From contig CACBZW010000002.1 in the NCBI GenBank assembly GCA_902543855.1, positions 1 through 53,495 of the forward strand: 53,495 nucleotides of DNA. Reading direction: 5' to 3'. Position 1 is the stretch's first letter, and each line of letters begins with the position of its first letter. The notes under the pieces are model-generated. The model made no database searches, was not told where the DNA came from, and saw nothing but the letters and a program-made list of their open reading frames with translations. The DNA is from an uncultured Alphaproteobacteria bacterium (GTDB taxonomy: Bacteria; Pseudomonadota; Alphaproteobacteria; HIMB59). Positions 29,279 through 39,117 of this stretch are shown here, one piece after another. The position numbers and the translations under genes are program-made.

Positions 29279-29972
29279 CTCTTTCGATACTAAATATGCA
29301 AAAACAGCTGCAAAATATGAGAGTCTAGATATTACTTTTACTAAAATTCTTAACTCTAATAAAAAATTCAGAAGAATTTTTACATCTGTAATTGAAGATA
29401 AATCTTTAAACTCACTCTCAGACTCTACTCTTCGTTCAGATATTACAGGTCAGGTAATTAATACAATTTTGACACATGACTCAAATTCAAAACACTTTCT
29501 TTATTATATGGGAGATGTATTTAAAAAAGACAAAATGAATAACAGAATTAAGCAATTCAGGCAACATGGTGTTGAAGTAATAAACTCACCAAAAAATATC
29601 TCCTACAAAGAAGTTTTAAAAATTTTAGATAAAGTTTTAAAATATATACTTAAAAAAAATTATACCTATGTTTTTACTGATCCAAAAATGAGTAAAAAAA
29701 CAGCTTATTTATTAGAGCGTAATAATAACAAAAACAATATTTCAAAATATGTAAATATTTTTAAAAAAAATATAAATTCTCCATTTGAATTAAATTTAGA
29801 AAAAGATTTTTTCTCTCAAGACTATCATCAGGATATTTTTTTTTATGTTTACTCAAATATTTCAAAAAAAATATTAGCTCAAGGCGGAGGGTATCAATAT
29901 AAAAAAAATAAAAAAAAAATTGAGGGTTTTGGTTTTTCATGTAATGTTGATTACATAGCTGAATTAATTTAA
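29268..29972 (+). CDS. hisZ: Shortened HisZ-like protein (ATP phosphoribosyltransferase regulatory subunit)
   Basis: LRSDITGQVINTIL...FLYYMGDVFKKD...FRQHGVEVI; C-terminal ILAQGGGYQYKKNKKKIEGFGFSCNVDYI; immediately upstream of purA. Confidence 0.68.
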   Translation: MLVNSFDTKYAKTAAKYESLDITFTKILNSNKKFRRIFTSVIEDKSLNSLSDSTLRSDITGQVINTILTHDSNSKHFLYYMGDVFKKDKMNNRIKQFRQHGVEVINSPKNISYKEVLKILDKVLKYILKKNYTYVFTDPKMSKKTAYLLERNNNKNNISKYVNIFKKNINSPFELNLEKDFFSQDYHQDIFFYVYSNISKKILAQGGGYQYKKNKKKIEGFGFSCNVDYIAELI

Positions 29973-31225
29973 TGAATAAAGCTGTTATTGGACTACAGTG
30001 GGGAGATGAAGGTAAAGGTAAAATTGTAGATTATCTTTCAGAAGAATTTGACCTAGTAGTAAGATACCAAGGTGGAAACAACGCAGGTCATACTGTTATT
30101 GTCAATAATACTACTTATAAATTGAACCTTATTCCTTCAGGGGTAATTCGTGGCAAGGTTTGTTACTTAGGTCAAGGCGTTGTACTTGACCCTAAGCATT
30201 TTTCTAAAGAATATGACCAAATTACAAAAAAGATTGACAATCCAAAGATATATTTATCATCAAATATATCTCTTATTTTAGAGTATCATAAGCAACTAGA
30301 CAAAATAAATGAGTCTATTTTGAATGGCGAAAAAAAAATTGGTACTACTTCTAAGGGAATTGGCCCTGCATACCAAGATAAAGTTGGAAGGAAAAGTATT
30401 AAACTCTATGACCTGAAATCAAAGAAAATAATTGAAGAAAAAATTAATTCAATTAAGAAATTTTATGACCCTATTTTAGAAAGTTTTAATGAAAGTAAAA
30501 TTAATATCGATGAAACAGTGCAAGATTTAATAAGTTTTTATGAATTAGTAAAAGATTTAATTATAGATAACTCATTAATAAAAAAAGAATTTAGAAATAA
30601 AAAAATATTATTTGAGGGTGCTCAAGGCGCACTTCTTGATCTGGATCACGGATCATATCCATTTGTAACCTCGTCAAATACTGTTTCATCAAATATTGTT
30701 ATTGGTTCTGCTTTACAAGTTGACTATGAGACTGTTGGTATATTTAAAGCTTACACTACCAGAGTAGGTAATGGACCTTTCCCATCTGAATTATTTGACG
30801 ATATAGGTGACTATATTGCTGAAAAGGGAGTTGAAATTGGCACAGTAACAAAAAGAAAAAGAAGATGTGGTTGGCTTGATTTAGTATCTTTAAAGTATAG
30901 CTGTCAAATAAATCGAGTTAATGAACTATGTATGACTAAGGCTGATGTATTAAATAATCTCGCAGAAATCAAAGTTTGTAAAAGCTATAACTCTAAAGAA
31001 TATGAGGATGTTAATTTTAGTGAAAGCAGTATTTTAGAGTCATTGTCTTTAATAGAGACTGATTTTGAAGTTTTTTCAAGTTGGGGTGAAATAAAAGACT
31101 TGAGTAAGTTTGAAAGACTGCCTGACAATTTAAAAAAATATATCTCATATATTGAAAATTATTTGAATATACCAATTAATATTATTTCTTTAGGACCTGA
31201 AAGAAATCAAACTATTCTTAGATAG
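29972..31225 (+). CDS. purA: Adenylosuccinate synthetase
   Basis: VIGLQWGDEGKGKIVDYLSEEFDLVVRYQGGNNAGHTV; GTTSKGIGPAYQDKVGRK; RVGNGPFPSEL; KRKRRCGWLDLV. Confidence 0.98.
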   Translation: MNKAVIGLQWGDEGKGKIVDYLSEEFDLVVRYQGGNNAGHTVIVNNTTYKLNLIPSGVIRGKVCYLGQGVVLDPKHFSKEYDQITKKIDNPKIYLSSNISLILEYHKQLDKINESILNGEKKIGTTSKGIGPAYQDKVGRKSIKLYDLKSKKIIEEKINSIKKFYDPILESFNESKINIDETVQDLISFYELVKDLIIDNSLIKKEFRNKKILFEGAQGALLDLDHGSYPFVTSSNTVSSNIVIGSALQVDYETVGIFKAYTTRVGNGPFPSELFDDIGDYIAEKGVEIGTVTKRKRRCGWLDLVSLKYSCQINRVNELCMTKADVLNNLAEIKVCKSYNSKEYEDVNFSESSILESLSLIETDFEVFSSWGEIKDLSKFERLPDNLKKYISYIENYLNIPINIISLGPERNQTILR

Positions 31226-31226
31226 T

Positions 31227-32120
31227 TCAAGATTTTGGCAAAAGTTTTTGATTTGAAATAGTTTTTATCTCCTCTTGAAGTTTTTTTATCGCTTTATTTT
31301 CTATTTGCCTTACCCTTTCCCTACTAATTGAAAACTTCTGACTCAAATCCTCTAATGTTTTTGGCTCTTCTTGTAGTCTTCTTGCAGTTAATATTTCTAA
31401 TTCTCTAGGTTCAAGTTTACTTACAGCTTGATTATAAAGTACTTTTCTTTTTTCTAATTCATCACTTTGTTCAACTTTTGAGATTGTATCAATTCTCTCA
31501 TCTTCAACATGATCTATCCACTCTGAGTCATTTTCATCATTTAAAGGCGTGTTTAATGAAAAATCTTGATTAAAGACTCTACCTTCCATTTGTTTTACCT
31601 CTTCTTCAGATACTCCAAGATCGTCAGAAATCGATTTGATTTGTTCATTAGTGAGGTATCCCTCCTCATATTTCTTAAGTTGATTTCTTAGCCTTCTAAG
31701 ATTAAAAAAAAGTTTTTTTTGTGCAGCTGTTGTTCCTATTTTAACTAAAGACCAACTATGTAAGACATATTCTTGAATAGAAGCTCTAATCCACCATATA
31801 GCATAAGTTGCTAACCTAAACCCCTTTTCAGGATCAAATTTTCTTATTGCTTGAATCAAACCTAAATTTCCTTCAGATATTAAATCAAATAAAGGCAACC
31901 CATATCCTTTATAACCCATTGCTATTTTTGCAACTAGTCGTAAATGGCTTGTCACAAGCTTTTGAGCAGCTTTAGTGTCACCATTCTTAAGCCAATCTAT
32001 TGCAAGCTTTTTTTCTTCTTCATCTGATAAAATAGGAAATTGATTTATCTTTTTTAAGTAAGGATAGACATCATTTTCAGAAGTAATAACAGGAAGAAGA
32101 TTTTTATTTTCAATATTCAT
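31227..32120 (-). CDS. rpoH: RNA polymerase sigma-32 factor RpoH
   Basis: LVTSHLRLVAKIAMGYKGYGLPLFDLISEGNLGLIQAIRKFDPEKGFRLATYAIWWIRASIQEYVLHSWSLVKIGTTAAQKKLFFNLR. Confidence 0.96.
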   Translation of the reverse strand: MNIENKNLLPVITSENDVYPYLKKINQFPILSDEEEKKLAIDWLKNGDTKAAQKLVTSHLRLVAKIAMGYKGYGLPLFDLISEGNLGLIQAIRKFDPEKGFRLATYAIWWIRASIQEYVLHSWSLVKIGTTAAQKKLFFNLRRLRNQLKKYEEGYLTNEQIKSISDDLGVSEEEVKQMEGRVFNQDFSLNTPLNDENDSEWIDHVEDERIDTISKVEQSDELEKRKVLYNQAVSKLEPRELEILTARRLQEEPKTLEDLSQKFSISRERVRQIENKAIKKLQEEIKTISNQKLLPKS

Positions 32121-32866
32121 AGTAATTTTGTGCTTAAATCTTTCATGTCATTAGGTAAATCACAAGTAATTTTAATAAGTTTTTCTGAAATTGGATGAAC
32201 AAATTCTATTTTGTATGAATGTAAAGCTTGTCTTGGAAATAATGACACTAAATCTCTAACACTATCAGTCATGTTATTTAAACGAAATTTTTGCTCTTTA
32301 TTTAATTTATAATCTTTATCACCAATTATTGGAAGCCCTAAACTCAAAAGATGAACTCTGATTTGATGTGTCCTACCTGTAATAATTTGACAATCCAAAA
32401 GACTTATGGATCCATGATATATTTTAACATTTGATACTTTAGTAATCGCATTCTTCCCAATGTTTTTTGATACCTTAAATTTTGTTCTCTGTATTTTATT
32501 TCTAGATATATTTCTATTTATTTCAAAATTATTTTGACTAAGTAAACCATAGGCAAAAGCAAGATAGTTTTTTTTAATATTCCTTTTTTTAAACATTTCC
32601 TTAAAATTATTTTTGGAAGTTAAATTTTTAGTAATAACTATGATACCGCTTGTATCTTTATCTAAGCGATGAACAATACCCTCTTTAAAATTTTCGTTAT
32701 TATCTATAATAAATCGATCCTTTAAACTTTCTTGTAAATTTGGACTAACATCAAATTCATTCTTTTTATGTGTAAGAAGTCCAGAAGGTTTATTTAATAT
32801 TGCTATATCATTGTCCTCGTATAATATTTCAATTCTAAAACCTTTATGATTATATGATTTGCCCAT
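32117..32866 (-). CDS. rluD: RluD-family pseudouridine synthase
   Basis: ILYEDNDIAILNKPSGLLTH; GIVHRLDKDTSGIIVITKN; GRTHQIRVHLLSLGLPIIGDKDY; FPRQALHSYKIEFVHP. Confidence 0.92.
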   Translation of the reverse strand: MGKSYNHKGFRIEILYEDNDIAILNKPSGLLTHKKNEFDVSPNLQESLKDRFIIDNNENFKEGIVHRLDKDTSGIIVITKNLTSKNNFKEMFKKRNIKKNYLAFAYGLLSQNNFEINRNISRNKIQRTKFKVSKNIGKNAITKVSNVKIYHGSISLLDCQIITGRTHQIRVHLLSLGLPIIGDKDYKLNKEQKFRLNNMTDSVRDLVSLFPRQALHSYKIEFVHPISEKLIKITCDLPNDMKDLSTKLL

Positions 32867-32873
32867 TAAATAT

Positions 32874-33149
32874 ATGTTAAAAAAAAATTTTTTAATTAGT
32901 TTAGTCGTTTTTCAAGGATTGTTAATAATTGCAGGTATAATAGCAATTATTTTTGGCGTTTTCTATAAAATGAGTAATAACTATAATTCAACAAAGATTA
33001 TTAATAAAAATATTGATTTGAATGATGTTTCATTAATAAATGAAAAGCAATATCAGCAAAAATATATTTTAGATGATAAGGCAATATTTCAAATAAAAGA
33101 TATTAAAACAAATAAGATCTTGAAAGAAATAGTCATTGAAAAAAATTAA
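32874..33149 (+). CDS. Small single-TM protein (DUF6476-like by position)
   Basis: MLKKNFLISLVVFQGLLIIAGIIAIIFGVFYKM TM segment; divergent from rluD. ATG 32874 avoids the rluD overlap of the listed 32859 start. Confidence 0.55.
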   Translation: MLKKNFLISLVVFQGLLIIAGIIAIIFGVFYKMSNNYNSTKIINKNIDLNDVSLINEKQYQQKYILDDKAIFQIKDIKTNKILKEIVIEKN

Positions 33150-34137
33150 ATTTATTGTGATAGCTGGGTCTTCAGGAGGTCATATTTTACCTGCAATAAA
33201 GTATCTAAATAATTTAAGTAAAATCAAAGATCCAAACAAAATTATTTTTATTTCAAATGAGGTTGGAGATAACTATATAGAAAGAATTAACAGTAATAAA
33301 ATAAATAAACTTATCTTAAGTTCCAAAAATAAATTTACTTATATTTTAAAAATAATTTTATATGTAACTCCATTATTTTTATTAAATAGAAATATAACTT
33401 TATTAGGTTTTGGTGGCTTTATTACAAGCCCTATTCTAATAATTTCAAAATTTTTTAACATTTTTTTTCTTTCTTCAAATAAAATTTATATTCATGAACA
33501 AAATATTATCTATGGTCTAGCAAATAAAATAAATTATTTTATTGCAAAAAATTCATTTATTTCGTTCCCAAAACTTAAATTGCGAAGAAAAGAAATATTT
33601 GTTGGTAACTTTTTCTTGGATAGAGATAAAGTAAAAGAAAAAATTGATAATAATTTTGTAAATATTTTATTAATGGGTGGAAGTGCCGGATCATTAGATT
33701 TAAATAAAAAAATGTTAAATAAAATATCAAATTTAAGCAGAATACATCTAAATAAATTAAAATTCTTTATTCAAATACCGAATTCACACTTAGATATCAT
33801 AAAAAAAAAGTATGAAGCTATAATCGATGATGATAGGTTTACTTTTTTTTCTTTTAAAGATAATCTCAATTTCATAGATTACGATTTTGTAGTTTCAAGA
33901 TCAGGATCTGGATCTCTTAATGAAATTTTATATTATAATAATAATGTCTATTTTATCCCTCATTTAATTTCAAGAGACCAACATCAAAAATTTAATTTAA
34001 ATTATTTTTTATCTCACAAAATGAGCTTAAGTAAATTTCTCATACCAAACATTAAAAATAAAAAAAACCAATACTATTTCAATTCACTTATTAATCCTCA
34101 TTCGATAGAAAAAATAATTTGCTATACTACTAGATGA
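33136..34137 (+). CDS. murG: MurG, UDP-GlcNAc transferase of peptidoglycan synthesis
   Basis: TTG start; FIVIAGSSGGHILPAI; LLGFGGFITSPI; IYIHEQNIIYGLANK; LLMGGSAGSLDLNK; VVSRSGSGSLNEI. Confidence 0.92.
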   Translation: MKKIKFIVIAGSSGGHILPAIKYLNNLSKIKDPNKIIFISNEVGDNYIERINSNKINKLILSSKNKFTYILKIILYVTPLFLLNRNITLLGFGGFITSPILIISKFFNIFFLSSNKIYIHEQNIIYGLANKINYFIAKNSFISFPKLKLRRKEIFVGNFFLDRDKVKEKIDNNFVNILLMGGSAGSLDLNKKMLNKISNLSRIHLNKLKFFIQIPNSHLDIIKKKYEAIIDDDRFTFFSFKDNLNFIDYDFVVSRSGSGSLNEILYYNNNVYFIPHLISRDQHQKFNLNYFLSHKMSLSKFLIPNIKNKKNQYYFNSLINPHSIEKIICYTTR

Positions 34138-35513
34138 AATTTTCTGATCTAACATCAAGAAAAGTACACATTATTGGGATTAATGGTATTGGTATGAGTG
34201 CTTTAGCTATTTATTTAAAAAAAAATAATATAGATGTTACGGGCAGTGATATTACCTATAACTCCAATACTATTAATTTAGAAAAATTTAATATCCCAGT
34301 CTATATTGGGCATAAAACATCTAATATTAAAGATAGGGAAATTATATTCTACTCTTCAGCTATTAAAAATAATCCAGAAATTAATTTTGCAAAAAAAAAT
34401 AAAGTACCTTGTTATAACAGATCAAAACTACTCCAGCTTATTTGCAAAGATAAATTTACCATCGTTGTATCCGGCTCTCATGGGAAAACATCAACTACCT
34501 CAATATTAGGAAATTTATTAGTTCATGCTGGCTTAAACCCGACTATTATTTCTGGGGGGATAATGCAGAATTTCGGTCAAAATATATATCTTACAAATAG
34601 TAATTATGTTGTAGTAGAAGCAGACGAAAGTGATGGGACTGTATTCAAATTAAGCCCAAGATATTTATTATATTTAAATGTTGATAGAGAGCACATAGAT
34701 TTTTATAAGACTTATTCTAATTTGAAAACTAAAATTAAGAATTTTATTCTTAATCAAATTCAAAAAGATGTAAAAGTTTTTATTAATAATAATGACAACT
34801 TTCTATCTTCATTAAAAAAATATTCTAGTAAAATCAAAACATTTGGTTCAAATACAAAGTCAGATTATTATTATAGATTATTAAAGCTGTCTAATAAAAA
34901 GTCAACTTTTGATATTTTTAAAGGTAAAAAAATTTTAAAAAAAAATTTATCTACGAATTTGCTTGGAGAACATAATATTCAGAATCTAACAGCAGCCCTC
35001 TCTATTATTGATGATCTAGGATTCAAAATTAATAAATCTCATATACTAAATTTTAAAGGTACTAAAAGAAGATTAAATATTCTCGGTAAAATAAAAAAAA
35101 CAGTATTCATAGATGATTATGCACATCATCCTACTGAAATTGAAAAATTAATTAATATTTCTCGTTTATATAACAAAAAACATATTTTTTTTATTATAGA
35201 GCCCCACAGATATTCAAGATTAAATGATTTATATGATCAATATTTGAAAGTGTTAAATAATATACAAAATTTAATTATTTTAAAAACATATGAGGCCGGT
35301 GAAAACTATAAAAAGGGTATGAAAGACTCAAAAAATTTAGTTAATGATTTGAATGTTTTAAATAATCAAAAAACTAGATATGTTGAAAATTATCACAACC
35401 TTTTTGCTCTATTAGATAAATTTGTATTAAATAAAAGTGAAAGTATAATTATTTCTGCAGGAGCTGGAGATATTTCAAATCAAATTCGTTTTTTTTATGA
35501 CTCTAGGAAATAA
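34134..35513 (+). CDS. murC: UDP-N-acetylmuramate--L-alanine ligase
   Basis: VHIIGINGIGMSALAIYL; VVSGSHGKTSTTSILGNLL; VVVEADESDGTVFKL; IDDYAHHPTEIEKLI. Confidence 0.96.
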   Translation: MKFSDLTSRKVHIIGINGIGMSALAIYLKKNNIDVTGSDITYNSNTINLEKFNIPVYIGHKTSNIKDREIIFYSSAIKNNPEINFAKKNKVPCYNRSKLLQLICKDKFTIVVSGSHGKTSTTSILGNLLVHAGLNPTIISGGIMQNFGQNIYLTNSNYVVVEADESDGTVFKLSPRYLLYLNVDREHIDFYKTYSNLKTKIKNFILNQIQKDVKVFINNNDNFLSSLKKYSSKIKTFGSNTKSDYYYRLLKLSNKKSTFDIFKGKKILKKNLSTNLLGEHNIQNLTAALSIIDDLGFKINKSHILNFKGTKRRLNILGKIKKTVFIDDYAHHPTEIEKLINISRLYNKKHIFFIIEPHRYSRLNDLYDQYLKVLNNIQNLIILKTYEAGENYKKGMKDSKNLVNDLNVLNNQKTRYVENYHNLFALLDKFVLNKSESIIISAGAGDISNQIRFFYDSRK

Positions 35514-36372
35514 AAATATAGAAACTAACTACTCATCAGCTAAATATTCTTGGCTAAAATCCGGTGGAGTAATTAATAATCTATATAAAGTTTATAAAAA
35601 AAATGATTTATATAATTTATTCAGTAGAAATGAAATTAAATCAAAACCATTACTAGTTATTGGTAATCTTTCAAATACCTTAATTAAGGATGAAGGTTTT
35701 AAAGGTACAGGTATTAAACTTTTAGGTGATTTTGCAAATGTACAAATAAACTATGATCATATGTTAGTTGGAGCTGCTGTTTTAGATAATTATTTATCTA
35801 AATTTTGTTTTCAAAATAATATATCAGGTTATGAATTCTTATTTACAATCCCAGGTTCGATTGGTGGAAATATTTTTATGAACGCTGGCTGTTATAATCA
35901 AGAAATTAAAGATAAATTAATAAGCATAATTTTTTTTGATATATATCATAATAAGATCTACGAAAGAGATATTAAAGAATTAAACTTTGATTACCGAAAA
36001 GGTTTCCAAAAAAGTAATACAATTATTTTATATGGAAAATTCAAAATTACTAAAGGTAATCAGCATTCAATAAAAAATTTAATGAAAGAATATGAAAATA
36101 TTAGAAATAAAACACAACCTCAAAAAGCTAATTGTTGTGGAAGTATATTTAAAAACCCAACAAATCAAAGTGCTTGGAAATTAATTAAGTCATCCATAGA
36201 TGAGAGTTTTTATAATGGTCCAATAAAATTATCTAAGATACACTCAAATTTTTTTGAAAATGAGCCAAATATAAGTGCAAACAGCATAGAATTATTTATT
36301 TCAAAAATTCAAAAAAGAGTAAGAGATAAGCATAACATTACACTTGAAAAAGAATTAAGAATAATAGATTGA
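35497..36372 (+). CDS. murB: UDP-N-acetylenolpyruvoylglucosamine reductase
   Basis: NTLIKDEGFKGTGIKL; LFTIPGSIGGNIFMNAGCYNQEI; FDYRKGFQ; CCGSIFKNP; WKLIKSS. Confidence 0.93.
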   Translation: MTLGNKNIETNYSSAKYSWLKSGGVINNLYKVYKKNDLYNLFSRNEIKSKPLLVIGNLSNTLIKDEGFKGTGIKLLGDFANVQINYDHMLVGAAVLDNYLSKFCFQNNISGYEFLFTIPGSIGGNIFMNAGCYNQEIKDKLISIIFFDIYHNKIYERDIKELNFDYRKGFQKSNTIILYGKFKITKGNQHSIKNLMKEYENIRNKTQPQKANCCGSIFKNPTNQSAWKLIKSSIDESFYNGPIKLSKIHSNFFENEPNISANSIELFISKIQKRVRDKHNITLEKELRIID

Positions 36373-37262
36373 AAGATAAAAATATCAAATTGCTCAATAT
36401 TCTTGTTGTAGCAGGAGGATGGTCAGATGAAAGAGAAATATCTATTTTGTCAGGTAAAAATGTTTTTTCTTGTCTCAAAAAAAATAAATATAATGTGAGG
36501 TTTTTTGATATTCGAAAAAATAATATTGGAAAAATTTTAAATTATAAACCAGATATAATATTTAATTCTCTTCATGGTGAATTTGGTGAGGATGGTGGTT
36601 TAAATTCTTTTGCAATTAAAAATAAAATAACCATTACTCATTCTGATGCTATTTCATCTGCCTTATGTTTTAATAAACGTTTATTGAAAAATTATTTAAA
36701 AAAAAAACTAGACATCTTGTCTCCAAAAGAAATTGAATTTAAAGATAAAATTAATTTTCCATTTATATTAAAGCCAAACTGGGGTGGATCCTCCAAAGGT
36801 ATTAAATTTATAAATGATAAAAATGATTTAAGAACAAGAATTTATGATCGTAAAAATTTGATTGAAGAAATTATTCATGGAAAAGAGTTAACTGTAACAG
36901 TTATCGAAAATAATTTCAAAGTTCATGCACTTGGTGTTACTGAAATTGAATTTAATAGTAAACATTACGATTATATTGCAAAATACACAAAAAATAAAAG
37001 TATTCATTTTTTACCAGCCAAAATATCTAAATCTCAATATAATTATCTACTAAATATTTCTAAAAAAATTTTTAGAGTTTGTCGTTGTAAAGGAATAGCG
37101 AGACTAGACTTTATAATGAGTAACAAAAATGGAAAGGTATATTTTTTAGAAATGAACACTCATCCTGGGTTGACAAAAATATCACTTGCTCCTGAACAGG
37201 CTAATCATAATAATTTATCTTATCAATATTTATTAAAGCAAATAATTATTTCATCTTTATGA
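36369..37262 (+). CDS. ddl: D-alanine--D-alanine ligase
   Basis: TTG start (TTGA overlap); VVAGGWSDEREISILSGKNV; NSLHGEFGEDGGLNSF; PFILKPNWGGSSKGI; FLEMNTHPGLTKISLAPEQA. Confidence 0.95.
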   Translation: MKDKNIKLLNILVVAGGWSDEREISILSGKNVFSCLKKNKYNVRFFDIRKNNIGKILNYKPDIIFNSLHGEFGEDGGLNSFAIKNKITITHSDAISSALCFNKRLLKNYLKKKLDILSPKEIEFKDKINFPFILKPNWGGSSKGIKFINDKNDLRTRIYDRKNLIEEIIHGKELTVTVIENNFKVHALGVTEIEFNSKHYDYIAKYTKNKSIHFLPAKISKSQYNYLLNISKKIFRVCRCKGIARLDFIMSNKNGKVYFLEMNTHPGLTKISLAPEQANHNNLSYQYLLKQIIISSL

Positions 37263-37906
37263 GTTTCAGTTATAGAAAAATTATAATTTATTTATTTTCA
37301 ATCTCTACTTTGATTATTTTTTTTAATATAATAATAATTAATTTAACAAAAAAGCCATTTGAAATTATCAATTTCGTAGACTCTAATATAAATGAAGATT
37401 TTGAAGTCGAAATAACAAATAATTTAGATGATATAAATAATTATTTGAAAGAATATTTATTTATTGAAAACCATTTAATTAAACGAAAAGACAACGAAAT
37501 TGACATACAAATAAACTTAAAAAAATCTTTCGCGCTTAATACTTTGACTAAAGAAGTGATATTTTATGATAATACCACAGCTTCCATCAATTACTTCAAA
37601 AAAAGTTATCTAGATAAAATCAAACTTATTGATATTTCTAAAAATAGTATTTACATAAATCATTATTTAAAAGAAAATTTTCAAATATTGTCGTCTCTAT
37701 TTGATATTGATCAAATAGAATATATAGACGATAGGAGATACAATTTAGTATTAAGTGACGGTAAAATTGTTATGCTGCCTAAAGTGATAAATTCTGATTT
37801 TCTAAATTTTATTAAGAACAATATTGATATAATTGAAAAAAGTACAAATTATAAGGAATTTTTGGATTTAAGAAATTTTTACAATAAAACCATAAGATTA
37901 AAATAA
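37259..37906 (+). CDS. ftsQ: FtsQ-like divisome protein (divergent)
   Basis: N-terminal TM helix plus POTRA-like region; SDGKIVMLP; between ddl and ftsA. Confidence 0.75.
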   Translation: MSFSYRKIIIYLFSISTLIIFFNIIIINLTKKPFEIINFVDSNINEDFEVEITNNLDDINNYLKEYLFIENHLIKRKDNEIDIQINLKKSFALNTLTKEVIFYDNTTASINYFKKSYLDKIKLIDISKNSIYINHYLKENFQILSSLFDIDQIEYIDDRRYNLVLSDGKIVMLPKVINSDFLNFIKNNIDIIEKSTNYKEFLDLRNFYNKTIRLK

Positions 37907-39097
37907 TTGGATAGTTACAAATCAATAATTGAGATTGGCTCCTTTTCAATAAAGACAATTATATACTCTGAATTAAATCAAGAATTCTCAATTATTGGAA
38001 CAGGTAAAACTAGATCAAGAGGTTATACAGGGGAAGAAATAGAGAATTTTGATGATTTTATTGACAGTATTAAAAATTCTATAGTTCAAGCTGAAAAACA
38101 AGCTAATTACATAATAAGAGATACTTACATTCTTATTACCAATCAAAGTGTTAAAATTAAGAAAACACAAAAAGATCTTAATCTTAATGGTGCTATAGTT
38201 GAAAAAAATGATTTAAGAAAAATTTCTAAGATCAAAATACCTAAAGATGAAAATTATTATTATAACCTTTATACTTCTCATTATAAAATCGATGACAAAT
38301 TAATCACAGATAATCCTGTAGGATTAAACTGTAACAAATTATCTATAATATCACTAGTTTCAATATTTGATATAAAACAAATTAATCTCTTGAATAATAT
38401 ATTTCAAAAACTACAAATTAAAATTTTAAATTTCTTGGACTCTACGACTTCTTATTATTTCTATTTAAAAAATAAACCAAAAACTAAAACAAATGTTGTA
38501 CTTATTGATTATGGCTTCAATAATATAAATATTATTATGATCAAAAATAAGGTATTACATTTTATAAAAAAAATACCTCAAGGTAGTATAAAAATATCAA
38601 ATGATTTAGTAAATATTCATAACATTAGTTTTGATTTTGCTGAAAAACTTAAAATTTCTACAATCGATTTATCTGATACTAGAAATTCAATTGTTGAAAT
38701 TCCTATTTGGGAGGAGTTTGGGGATAACAAGAAAAAAAATGTTGGACATGATAATTTAAAAGAGATTACATTAGATCGTCTAAATGAAACTTTTGAATTA
38801 GTTTTAAAATCTTTACCAAAAGATAAGACTTTTTATTCTTACATATTTACAGGAGGTGGTTCTAAGCTAAAAAATTTTTACAATTACTTTAGAGTAAAAT
38901 TTGGTTATGACATTCAATTTCTAGAACCTCCAAAGACTTGTGGTATTACTAAGGTTTTAAATGACGCAAGTATTATGTCTCTTTACTCAAGTTTTTGGTT
39001 ATTAACTAATAAAAGCTCTAAAAATGATGACTTTATTCAAAAAATTGATTCAATTTCAAACAAAATATGGTACAAAAGATTCGTAGACCTACTATAG
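37907..39097 (+). CDS. ftsA: FtsA
   Basis: TTG start; IIEIGSFSIKTIIYSE, GTGKTRSRGYTGEEIENFDDFIDSI, VLIDYGFNNINIIMIKNKVLHFIKKIPQGSIKISNDL, IFTGGGSKLKNF. Confidence 0.9.
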   Translation: MDSYKSIIEIGSFSIKTIIYSELNQEFSIIGTGKTRSRGYTGEEIENFDDFIDSIKNSIVQAEKQANYIIRDTYILITNQSVKIKKTQKDLNLNGAIVEKNDLRKISKIKIPKDENYYYNLYTSHYKIDDKLITDNPVGLNCNKLSIISLVSIFDIKQINLLNNIFQKLQIKILNFLDSTTSYYFYLKNKPKTKTNVVLIDYGFNNINIIMIKNKVLHFIKKIPQGSIKISNDLVNIHNISFDFAEKLKISTIDLSDTRNSIVEIPIWEEFGDNKKKNVGHDNLKEITLDRLNETFELVLKSLPKDKTFYSYIFTGGGSKLKNFYNYFRVKFGYDIQFLEPPKTCGITKVLNDASIMSLYSSFWLLTNKSSKNDDFIQKIDSISNKIWYKRFVDLL

Positions 39098-39117
39098 GTT
39101 GATTTGCGGGGAAAAAA

